5,704 nt of DNA, taken from an uncultured Eisenbergiella sp. (GTDB taxonomy: Bacteria > Bacillota > Clostridia > Lachnospirales > Lachnospiraceae). The notes under the pieces are model-generated. The model made no database searches. It was not told the DNA's origin and saw nothing but the letters and a program-made list of their open reading frames with translations. The translations under genes were made by a program, and so were the position numbers. Position 1 is the stretch's first letter. Each line of letters begins with the position of its first letter. The DNA lies in the NCBI GenBank assembly GCA_947626725.1, contig CANQTI010000122.1:1-5704 (forward strand), in the 5' to 3' direction. Positions 1-4,596 of the stretch are shown here, piece by piece.

Positions 1-687
1 GACGATGGTATCCGAATTGGCGATGACCTTCAGCGTGATCTCATCGATGTTCGCGGGCGTCCCCCAGTAATCGTCAAATTTCTCGATCACGAAGTTCTCC
101 TGCGGGGAACGGGATACGTACTTATACGGGCCGGTTCCGATCGGATTGGTCTCAGGCGACGCATTGGATGCCGGTATGATCGCCGCGTCCATATAAGCCA
201 GGAACTCGTTGTCCGGCTCCTTCAGGGTCACGCGGACGGTATCCGGATCCAGGATTTCCACGCTCTCAATCGCAGAAAACGCCGGTACCAGGGGATCTCC
301 ATTGCTGGTATCGGCGCATCTGTCAAGGGAATATTTTACGTCTTCCGCCGTTACCAGGCTGCCATCATGGAATTTTACACCGTCCCGTAGCTGAAAGGTA
401 TAAACCTTCCCGTCCTCTTCTACCGTGTGGCTTTCTGCAAGGGCATCGACCAAATTACCTTCACTGTCAGGTTTCACAAGCCCTTCATACAGATTGAACA
501 GGATTTCCTCTGTTCCGGCCGCCACCGCTTTGTGAGGGTCCAGACTGTCTTCAATGTCCTGAGGAATCCCAATCGAAATCCGGGATGTGGTCTCGCCTGC
601 CTTATCGCCTGCGCAGCCGCACAGTGCAACAGTCAGTGCTGTGCACACCAAAGTCAAAAGAAATCTCCGAATCGCTTTTGTCTTCAT
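1..687 (-). CDS. ABC transporter substrate-binding lipoprotein, family 5 (peptide type), N-terminal part
   Basis: Reading leftward from the ATG at 687 gives 229 codons without a stop, running off the window, so the gene is partial (the family is usually about 500-600 residues). The protein starts with a basic N-terminus and a hydrophobic stretch, then a lipobox L-C-G-C ending at Cys25, so it should be a lipid-anchored extracytoplasmic protein. Family 5 solute-binding (OppA/DppA-like) hallmarks follow: LDPHK at 49-53, NLYEGL at 65-70, DGVKFHDGSLVTAEDV at 102-117 and IGTGPYKY at 183-190. The start is supported by an AAGGAG ribosome binding site at 694-699, six bases upstream. The role is to capture a ligand and deliver it to an ABC permease, which should be encoded to the left. 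The ligand (oligopeptide, dipeptide, nickel or other) cannot be told from this part. Cys at lipobox position -2 is uncommon but tolerated. Confidence 0.93.
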   Translation of the reverse strand, partial: MKTKAIRRFLLTLVCTALTVALCGCAGDKAGETTSRISIGIPQDIEDSLDPHKAVAAGTEEILFNLYEGLVKPDSEGNLVDALAESHTVEEDGKVYTFQLRDGVKFHDGSLVTAEDVKYSLDRCADTSNGDPLVPAFSAIESVEILDPDTVRVTLKEPDNEFLAYMDAAIIPASNASPETNPIGTGPYKYVSRSPQENFVIEKFDDYWGTPANIDEITLKVIANSDTIV

Positions 688-794
688 GTGTCTCTCCTTT
701 TTGTGTTTGCTCTATTCAGTTGTCTGTTTCCGGCATTGCGGCCATGCGGTCCACATGCCTGACGCGGGCGCCATAACAGGTGCCGGGCGCGAAA

Positions 795-823
795 CAGGTC
801 AGGGCACGAAATGCCCTGACCTG
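795..823 (-). terminator. Perfect 12-bp inverted repeat: nrdR terminator or start-site operator
   Basis: CAGGTCAGGGCA (795-806) and TGCCCTGACCTG (812-823) are perfect complements with a five-base spacer. The hairpin lies downstream of nrdR in its direction of transcription, so it could end that transcript. On the minus strand, however, it is followed only by GTTTCGCG, a poor U-tract. On the plus strand the following bases (CTCATTTTAT) are more T-rich, but no plus-strand gene ends here. Because it also covers the predicted start point of the next promoter, it may instead be a repressor site or a stabilising 5' hairpin. Confidence 0.5.
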
Positions 824-826
824 CTC

Positions 827-855
827 ATTTTATACAACTATGGCGTGAAAATCAA
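827..855 (-). promoter_or_regulatory. Candidate vegetative promoter for the substrate-binding protein gene
   Basis: On the minus strand TTGATT (855-850) and TAAAAT (832-827) are separated by 17 bases, a 4/6 and 5/6 match to a housekeeping sigma-A promoter. The start point would fall near 820, inside the perfect inverted repeat at 795-823, giving a leader of about 130 bases before the ATG at 687. This is the best promoter I find between nrdR and the substrate-binding protein gene. It is a motif call only. Confidence 0.45.
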
Positions 856-913
856 GTGCCGGCTGTAAATTCCCGCAAATTTTCTCATGGTCGGCCGCAG
901 TTTGGACAGTTCT

Positions 914-928
914 CGGGGAATATCCCCG
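914..928. repeat. Short perfect hairpin after nrdR
   Basis: CGGGGA (914-919) and TCCCCG (923-928) form a six-base-pair stem with a three-base loop, 20 bases beyond the nrdR stop. No T-run follows on either strand, so it is not a convincing intrinsic terminator alone. It may protect the 3' end of the nrdR message or be incidental. The rest of 688-948 holds no gene that I can support. Confidence 0.3.
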
Positions 929-948
929 CAAAGCGCGCCGCCTGCCCT

Positions 949-1407
949 TCAGTTTTCTTTTTCGATGATCTTTTTCAGCTCGTCCATAAAGGTATTGACG
1001 TCCTTAAACTCCCGGTATACGGAGGCGAACCGCACATAGGCCACGGAATCCAGCCCTTTGAGCTTATCCATCACCAGCTCCCCGATGACGCTGCTGGAAA
1101 TCTCCCGTTCTTCTCTGGAAAAGAGCTCCGTCTCCACCTGGTCCACCAGTCTGGTGATCTCATCCGCGCTGATGGGGCGCTTGTAACAGGCCCGCAGGAC
1201 ACCGGACTCCAGCTTGGCACGGTCATAGGATTCCCGTTTGCTGTCCTTTTTGATGACGATTAACGGAATCGTCTCGATCTTTTCATAGGTGGTGAAGCGC
1301 TTCCGGCAGTCGTCACAGACCCGTCGGCGCCGGATGGAATTGTTCTCATCGGAGGGCCTGGAATCGATGACCCTGGTATTTTCATGACCGCAGAATGGAC
1401 ATTTCAT
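949..1407 (-). CDS. nrdR: Transcriptional repressor NrdR
   Basis: A 152-residue protein, the normal length for NrdR. It opens with MKCPFCGHENTRVIDSR and a four-cysteine zinc ribbon (Cys3, Cys6, Cys31, Cys34) with the RRRRVCDDC segment that contacts DNA, followed by FTTYE. Residues about 46-136 are an ATP-cone domain (PLIVIKKDSKRESYDRAKL and YVRFASVYREF). In characterised members the ATP-cone senses ATP/dATP and the protein represses ribonucleotide reductase genes by binding paired NrdR boxes. The open frame extends 18 codons further upstream, but the ATG at 1407 aligns with the family and has AGGAGG at 1415-1420, seven bases away. A TGCCGT/ACGGCA stem (1420-1425 with 1443-1448) touches this ribosome binding site. 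A strong promoter lies at 1485-1513. No nrd reductase gene is in the window. Confidence 0.97.
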   Translation of the reverse strand: MKCPFCGHENTRVIDSRPSDENNSIRRRRVCDDCRKRFTTYEKIETIPLIVIKKDSKRESYDRAKLESGVLRACYKRPISADEITRLVDQVETELFSREEREISSSVIGELVMDKLKGLDSVAYVRFASVYREFKDVNTFMDELKKIIEKEN

Positions 1408-1473
1408 ATGGATTCCTCCTGCCGTATTCCCGCTTCCCGGACACGGCACATTTCCTGACAAAAAGCCGCATAT

Positions 1474-1489
1474 TTTCTATATACAGTAT
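1474..1489 (-). promoter_or_regulatory. Possible NrdR box overlapping the nrdR -10
   Basis: The minus-strand 16-mer ATACTGTATATAGAAA matches the NrdR-box consensus acaCwAtATaTwGtgt at about 11 of 16 positions, and its 10-base core CTGTATATAG matches at 9 of 10. It covers part of the -10 and the likely start point, where a repressor would block transcription. A weaker match (10/16) lies 21 bases upstream at 1495-1510. The usual spacing of paired boxes is about 31-32 bases, so the pairing is atypical. AT-rich promoter sequence matches this consensus easily, hence the low confidence. Confidence 0.3.
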
Positions 1490-1513
1490 ACAGAAAGAAC
1501 CATATTTTGTCAA
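1485..1513 (-). promoter_or_regulatory. Sigma-A promoter of nrdR
   Basis: On the minus strand TTGACA (1513-1508), a perfect -35, is separated by exactly 17 bases from TATACT (1490-1485), a 5/6 match to the -10. Transcription should start near 1478, giving a leader of about 70 bases before the nrdR ATG. The stop codon of the upstream ymxH-like gene (TGA, 1512-1510) lies inside the -35 hexamer. nrdR is therefore probably expressed independently of the sporulation genes around it. Confidence 0.8.
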
Positions 1514-1743
1514 TCATGGACATCTACCAGAATGATGTCCGGTCCGATCTGCTTGATATCGCTGTAGCAAATCTCGCAGCCCGCATCGCTGCGCAGCAGA
1601 TTCCGAAACCGGCTGCCGCCCGGAACGGTAATTCTGCGGATACAGCCCGTACACTCATCAAATTCAAAATCCACCACATGTCCCAGCTTCCTGCAGTCCC
1701 GCAGATTGATAACCTCCTTGCATTTCAATTCCGAAAACAGCAT
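1510..1743 (-). CDS. YlmC/YmxH-family sporulation protein (PRC-barrel-like)
   Basis: A 77-residue protein. It has the family pattern: LFSELKCKEVINLRDCRKLG at 2-21, a central hydrophobic/acidic strand with ITVPG at 38-42, and a C-terminal IKQIGPDIILVDV at 63-75. This is the YlmC/YmxH family, small PRC-barrel-like proteins tied to sporulation loci whose biochemical role is not established. The frame allows an ATG ten codons earlier (1773), but the ATG at 1743 aligns with the family start (MRLSEL-type) and has GGAGGG eight bases upstream. Six cysteines are present, with two CxxC pairs (31/34 and 56/59), which could bind metal; that is inference. It lies upstream of nrdR on the same strand and is divergent from sigG. 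I find no convincing promoter of its own. Confidence 0.88.
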   Translation of the reverse strand: MLFSELKCKEVINLRDCRKLGHVVDFEFDECTGCIRRITVPGGSRFRNLLRSDAGCEICYSDIKQIGPDIILVDVHD

Positions 1744-1805
1744 ATCCGCTCCCTCCGCGCCGCTTTTTATCATGATATGCTCCCAAAGGAAATCGGTTCC
1801 GCAGG

Positions 1806-1832
1806 ACAGAATTTACCAGAATAAAATTCTGT
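1806..1832. repeat. Perfect 9-bp inverted repeat between ymxH-like gene and sigG
   Basis: ACAGAATTT (1806-1814) and AAATTCTGT (1824-1832) are perfect complements separated by nine bases, so the arm centres are 18 bp apart. The spacer ends with GAATA, the candidate sigma-G -35. The position and symmetry suit a dimeric DNA-binding protein in a divergent control region. No T-run follows, so it is not a terminator. No known operator is recognised. Confidence 0.5.
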
Positions 1833-1847
1833 GCGCTGCCCATGCTT
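1819..1847 (+). promoter_or_regulatory. Candidate sigma-G (sigma-F/G type) promoter of sigG
   Basis: GAATA (1819-1823) fits the sigma-G -35 consensus GHATR exactly. After 17 bases, CATGCTT (1841-1847) matches the CATnHTA -10 except at its last base. The start point would be near 1855, about 70 bases before the sigG ATG. In Bacillus subtilis sigG is transcribed by sigma-F and auto-activated by sigma-G, which makes such a promoter expected here. It matters more than usual because sigG cannot receive read-through from spoIIGA-sigE. Confidence 0.45.
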
Positions 1848-1924
1848 AATACAACAGGGAACACGCTTTTCGAGCTTCCCATCAGCAGAATCAAAAATCG
1901 AAACCGGCAGGAGGAGGCATGGTC

Positions 1925-2704
1925 ATGGCATTGAATAAGGTGGAGATCTGCGGCGTAAACACTTCAAAGCTGCCCGTGCTCACCAATGAGGAAAAAGACG
2001 AGCTTTTCATCCGGATCCGTCAGGGGGATGAAGCGGCCAGGGAACGGTTCATTCAGGGCAACCTTCGCCTCGTCCTGAGCATTATCAAACGCTTCGCCTC
2101 CACCAACGAGAATGTGGACGACCTGTTTCAAATCGGCTGCATCGGCCTGATCAAGGCCATCGACAACTTCAATACGGAGCTGGGCGTACGCTTTTCCACC
2201 TACGCGGTTCCCATGATCATCGGGGAAATCCGGCGCTTCCTGCGGGACAACAACTCCATCCGCGTCAGCCGCTCCCTGCGCGACACCGCCTACAAGGCAA
2301 TCTATGCCCGGGAGAACCTGATGAAAAAAAATCAGAAGGAGCCTTCTATTACGGAGGTGGCCGCCGAGGTGGGCATCTCCCGGGAGGACATCGTCTACGC
2401 GCTGGACGCCATCCAGAATCCCATGAGCCTCTACGAGCCCGTCTATACCGACGGCGGCGATACCCTCTATGTCATGGATCAGATCCGGGACAAAAAAAAC
2501 CGGGAGGAGGTCTGGATCGACCGCCTTTCCCTCTCCGATGCCATGGAACGTCTGGGCGAACGGGAGCGCGAGATCATCGTGCTGCGCTTTTTTGAAGGGA
2601 AAACCCAGATGGAGGTGGCGGAGCTCATCGGCATCTCTCAGGCGCAGGTCTCCCGACTGGAAAAAAGCGCCCTGCGCGTCATGCGCGCCTACCTGAGCGC
2701 GTGA
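1925..2704 (+). CDS. sigG: RNA polymerase sporulation sigma factor SigG (late forespore)
   Basis: A 259-residue protein. Its N-terminus MALNKVEICGVNTSKLPVLT is the signature leader of sigma-G. Region 2 spans about 26-110 (GNLRLVLSIIKRF, VDDLFQIGCIGLIKAID, FSTYAVPMIIGEIRRFLRDN). Region 3 starts with SIRVSRSLRDTAYKA (111-125), and region 4 with its helix-turn-helix is at about 208-255 (GKTQMEVAELIGISQAQVSR). It directs RNA polymerase to late forespore genes after engulfment. The frame also has an ATG at 1919, but the one at 1925 aligns with the family and has GGAGG at 1913-1917 seven bases away. The residue aligning with B. subtilis Asn45, reported from memory to matter for binding the anti-sigma factor CsfB, is Gln44 here. 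The gene is on the strand opposite to sigE and spoIIGA and converges on sigE, unlike the usual tandem order. Confidence 0.97.
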   Translation: MALNKVEICGVNTSKLPVLTNEEKDELFIRIRQGDEAARERFIQGNLRLVLSIIKRFASTNENVDDLFQIGCIGLIKAIDNFNTELGVRFSTYAVPMIIGEIRRFLRDNNSIRVSRSLRDTAYKAIYARENLMKKNQKEPSITEVAAEVGISREDIVYALDAIQNPMSLYEPVYTDGGDTLYVMDQIRDKKNREEVWIDRLSLSDAMERLGEREREIIVLRFFEGKTQMEVAELIGISQAQVSRLEKSALRVMRAYLSA

Positions 2705-2706
2705 AC

Positions 2707-2750
2707 TCTTCCGGCTGCCGCCGCGCCCGGCCGCGGAGCGGACCGGAGGG
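2707..2750. terminator. GC-rich imperfect hairpin between convergent sigG and sigE
   Basis: The 59-base gap between the two stop codons contains nested complements: TCCGG (2710-2714) with CCGGA (2743-2747), CCG (2718-2720) with CGG (2739-2741), and CCGCG (2721-2725) with CGCGG (2732-2736). G-U pairs can extend the outer stem to 2707-2750. It could slow polymerase from both sides, but neither strand has a T-run afterwards, so it is a weak or non-canonical terminator at best. Transcripts of the two sigma genes may overlap. Confidence 0.35.
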
Positions 2751-2763
2751 AAACGACCGCCCT

Positions 2764-3504
2764 CTACTCCTTCACGATCTCCTTTTTCAGCCGCCGCATG
2801 ATCTTTTTTTCCAGACGGGAAATATAGGATTGGGAAATGCCCAGGCAGGAGGCCACCTCCTTCTGCGTCATTTCCCGGCCGTCCGGCGTATTCAGCCCAA
2901 ATCGCAGATTGATGATCGTCTGCTCCCGCTCGGACAGCGTGCTCACGGCCCGGCGCAGAATCTTGCGCTCCGCCTCATTTTCCAGATCCTTATAAATCAC
3001 GTCCTCATCCGTTCCCAAAATATCGGAAAGCAGCAGCTCGTTGCCGTCCCAGTCCACGTTCAGCGGCTCATCGATGGAAACCTCCAGCCGGGTCTTGCTG
3101 TTCCGGCGCAGATACATCAGGATCTCATTCTCAATGCAGCGGGACGCGTAGGTAGCCAGCTTGATGTTCTTCCCCGGATTGAAGGTATTGATGGATTTGA
3201 TCAGACCGATGGTGCCGATGGAGATTAAATCTTCCACCCCCACCCCCGTGTTGTCGAACTTTTTCGCTATGTACACCACCAGGCGCAGATTGTGCTCGAT
3301 GAGAATGGAACGCGCCTCCTTGGCATACTCCTCGGAATCCAGATCCTGAATCACCTCGCTCTCCTGTTCGCTCTCCAGCGGGGGCGGCAGCACCTCCGCG
3401 CCGCCGATATAATGAATGTCCCCTTCCTTCGCCAGAAAAAAGGCCGGCTCCCTGCGAATGATTTTAAACTGCATTTTCCCCGGCATCGCTACTTTCAATA
3501 TCAT
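2764..3504 (-). CDS. sigE: RNA polymerase sporulation sigma factor SigE precursor (pro-sigma-E)
   Basis: A 246-residue protein (B. subtilis: 239) and the early mother-cell sigma factor. The conserved mature start YIGGAEVLPPPL is at 32-43, preceded by an inhibitory, basic/hydrophobic pro-sequence of about 31 residues that SpoIIGA should remove near His31/Tyr32. Region 2 follows (HNLRLVVYIAKKF, VEDLISIGTIGLIKSINTFN, LATYASRCIENEILMYLRR), then SIDEPLNVDWDGNELLLSD (143-161). Region 4 has the helix-turn-helix MTQKEVASCLGISQSYISR (212-230). The frame opens 33 codons earlier, inside spoIIGA, but the ATG at 3504 has AAGGAG at 3511-3516 and the right family length. The gene starts inside the end of spoIIGA, so translation is probably coupled, keeping protease and substrate together. 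It converges on sigG 59 bases away. Confidence 0.97.
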   Translation of the reverse strand: MILKVAMPGKMQFKIIRREPAFFLAKEGDIHYIGGAEVLPPPLESEQESEVIQDLDSEEYAKEARSILIEHNLRLVVYIAKKFDNTGVGVEDLISIGTIGLIKSINTFNPGKNIKLATYASRCIENEILMYLRRNSKTRLEVSIDEPLNVDWDGNELLLSDILGTDEDVIYKDLENEAERKILRRAVSTLSEREQTIINLRFGLNTPDGREMTQKEVASCLGISQSYISRLEKKIMRRLKKEIVKE

Positions 3505-4342
3505 GGTTTTCTCCTTTCTTTTCCTCCAGTAAGGCAGGATGCAAAAGCATCTGATAGCGGTTTTTCCCGGACAGCCGCCCGTTTTCCACGGCGATCGGCA
3601 CATTCCTTTGCCGGATATGACGGCCGTCCCTATACAGGTGCAGCTCCTCTACCAGGGCAGCGGGCAGAAGCCCATGCAGCTTTCCCACCGAATGATAGGG
3701 GATGAGACGAAACCCTTCCGCCCTTTCCAAAAGCCCGAGCTCCTCCGCTGCCGCGCGTTCCAGGATGCAGGCGGGAGCACCGGAAAACGGATCATACAGG
3801 CTGTTGCCGCTGTCCATCAGCCCGGTCAGCGTCATTTCCCGATCCCCGTTTCTGATCCGGACTGTCCAAAGCGGGTCCTTTTCTCTCCGCCTTTCCCAGC
3901 GAATGAGCCCGGTCCCCAAAGCCGCCGCGGCAGCGGAAGGAAGCAGAACGGCGAACAGATTTTTTCCCGCATCCCGCTCCCCGGCCAATCGGTCATATAA
4001 GCCATAGGCCGCGCCAACGGCCCCGCCCAGCGCGCAGGATACCGCCAGATACAGCTCCACGGCGCGGCACAGCCCGCGCGCTTCCCTAAACCCGAACGCC
4101 AGCTGCAGCATAGCGACTGCACCCGCCGCCAACATACCCGTTTTCAAAATGGGAACAAGACCCGGTTTCCCCGGCAGAAGAAACAGCACGGCAAGAAAAT
4201 ACAGGCTTCCCGCCGCCGCCGAAGCGGCGAGCCTCCTTTTATCCGGCCGCAGATTCCCGATACAGGCGGTCAGCCAAAGCAGCAGAAAATGCATGCCGAA
4301 ATGCAAAAAGAAGATTCGGTCCACGTAAAGGCTGTACCGCAT
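3464..4342 (-). CDS. spoIIGA: Sigma-E processing aspartic peptidase SpoIIGA
   Basis: A 292-residue protein (B. subtilis: 309). The N-terminal half has five hydrophobic segments at about 10-30, 36-58, 61-85, 94-119 and 128-147, giving a polytopic membrane domain. The C-terminal half is a cytosolic aspartic-protease-like domain with the active-site motif LMDSGNSLYDP at 175-185 (catalytic Asp177) and the conserved IPYHSVG at 214-220. It sits in the septal membrane, senses the forespore signal (SpoIIR in B. subtilis) and cleaves pro-sigma-E. The frame extends ten codons upstream, but the ATG at 4342 fits the family and has AGGAGG seven bases before it. The last 41 bases overlap sigE, including its ribosome binding site. 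A Spo0A-type promoter lies immediately upstream. The membrane half is unusually rich in Ala, Gly and Leu, reflecting GC-rich codons. Confidence 0.95.
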   Translation of the reverse strand: MRYSLYVDRIFFLHFGMHFLLLWLTACIGNLRPDKRRLAASAAAGSLYFLAVLFLLPGKPGLVPILKTGMLAAGAVAMLQLAFGFREARGLCRAVELYLAVSCALGGAVGAAYGLYDRLAGERDAGKNLFAVLLPSAAAAALGTGLIRWERRREKDPLWTVRIRNGDREMTLTGLMDSGNSLYDPFSGAPACILERAAAEELGLLERAEGFRLIPYHSVGKLHGLLPAALVEELHLYRDGRHIRQRNVPIAVENGRLSGKNRYQMLLHPALLEEKKGENHDIESSDAGENAV

Positions 4343-4370
4343 ATGAACGCCTCCTGTTATGTATGTCCCC

Positions 4371-4403
4371 ATTATAAAAAAAAACCTGCGCGGAATTTGT
4401 CGG
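4371..4403 (-). promoter_or_regulatory. spoIIG-type promoter of spoIIGA-sigE
   Basis: On the minus strand TATAAT (4376-4371) is a perfect -10. The only -35-like hexamer upstream is CCGACA (4403-4398, 4/6), at a 21-base spacing. The B. subtilis spoIIG promoter is known for the same feature, an over-long 22-base spacer that makes it depend on Spo0A~P. Start near 4364-4366 gives a leader of about 22 bases that contains the AGGAGG site. The region between the hexamers is the T-run and stem of a terminator. Confidence 0.6.
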
Positions 4404-4422
4404 ATTCCGGCAGGTTTTTCTT
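4377..4422 (-). terminator. Strong bidirectional intrinsic terminator upstream of spoIIGA
   Basis: AAAAACCTGC (4380-4389) pairs with GCAGGTTTTT (4410-4419), and inside it CGGAAT (4391-4396) pairs with ATTCCG (4404-4409). The result is a 16-base-pair stem with one bulged base and a seven-base loop. On the minus strand the stem is followed by an unbroken run of eight T (4384-4377, the first five also pairing). On the plus strand TTTTTCTT follows. It should stop read-through from the zinc-ribbon gene into spoIIGA and so insulate the sporulation operon. Confidence 0.85.
4398..4404 (+). promoter_or_regulatory. Candidate Spo0A box, promoter-proximal
   Basis: TGTCGGA matches the 0A box TGTCGAA at 6 of 7 positions. 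It lies at about -34 to -40 from the predicted spoIIGA start and overlaps the -35-like hexamer, as the proximal Spo0A site does in B. subtilis spoIIG. Confidence 0.5.
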
Positions 4423-4429
4423 AAAAATT

Positions 4430-4445
4430 TCGCGTTTTTTCGCGA
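4430..4445. repeat. TCGCG / CGCGA hairpin with six-T spacer
   Basis: TCGCG (4430-4434) and CGCGA (4441-4445) pair around TTTTTT. On the minus strand the stem is followed by AATTTTTAAG, so it could act as a weak extra terminator. It lies between the two candidate Spo0A boxes. It could also be only low-complexity spacer. Confidence 0.25.
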
Positions 4446-4456
4446 TTCTGTCTGGA

Positions 4457-4463
4457 TTCGGCA
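4457..4463 (-). promoter_or_regulatory. Candidate Spo0A box, promoter-distal
   Basis: TGCCGAA on the minus strand fits TGNCGAA fully. It is at about -93 to -99 from the predicted spoIIGA start, close to where the upstream Spo0A site lies in B. subtilis spoIIG. A seven-base match can occur by chance. The paired placement with the proximal box is what makes it credible. Confidence 0.4.
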
Positions 4464-4492
4464 GCGCCGCGCCCCGTTCCATCTTTTCTCCA

Positions 4493-4517
4493 TGCCGCGA
4501 GCATATGCGAGCCGGCA
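4493..4517. repeat. Imperfect palindrome centred on GCATATGC
   Basis: TGCCG (4493-4497) and CGGCA (4513-4517) flank the perfect eight-base palindrome GCATATGC (4501-4508), with unpaired cga and gagc between. It lies in the intergenic region downstream of the zinc-ribbon gene. I see no promoter or gene linked to it. Confidence 0.3.
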
Positions 4518-4528
4518 CGTACGATCCC

Positions 4529-4558
4529 GCGTTTTGCGATGCCCGCGGCACAAAACGC
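4529..4558. repeat. Hairpin GCGTTTTG / CAAAACGC
   Basis: GCGTTTTG (4529-4536) pairs with CAAAACGC (4551-4558), and TGCC (4540-4543) with GGCA (4547-4550), leaving a three-base bulge and a three-base loop. On the minus strand its first arm is the T-containing tail of the preceding terminator, so the two structures abut and share that segment. Confidence 0.4.
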
Positions 4559-4596
4559 AGATTGGGAAATAAGCCAGCAGGCTCATTTCCCAATCT
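4551..4596 (-). terminator. Intrinsic terminator of the zinc-ribbon protein gene
   Basis: AGATTGGGAAAT (4559-4570) pairs with ATTTCCCAATCT (4585-4596), and AGCC (4572-4575) with GGCT (4580-4583), with one mismatch between them and a four-base loop. On the minus strand the stem begins one base after the stop codon and is followed by GCGTTTTG, a modest T-tract. It ends the message of the gene at 4598-5704. Confidence 0.75.

Noticed and set aside
427..868. Plus-strand open frames at 427-762, 585-776 and 587-868
   Set aside because: They lie opposite the substrate-binding protein gene and its leader, lack ribosome binding sites and resemble no protein family.
1764..1782. Sigma-G-like -10 CATGATA upstream of the ymxH-like gene, within palindrome TATCATGATA
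   Set aside because: The -10 fits, but no matching -35 (GHATR) exists at 17-18 bases, so the promoter call is not supported.
1664..1894. Minus-strand 76-codon frame across the sigG/ymxH divergent region
   Set aside because: It overlaps the ymxH-like gene in another frame and the sigG control region, and has no recognisable domain.
2469..2696. Plus-strand 75-codon frame inside sigG, and similar internal frames in sigE and the zinc-ribbon gene
   Set aside because: They are out-of-frame shadows of well-identified genes.
3505..3603. Longer sigE with 33 extra N-terminal residues
   Set aside because: The extra part lies inside spoIIGA, has no family counterpart, and the ATG at 3504 has a strong ribosome binding site.
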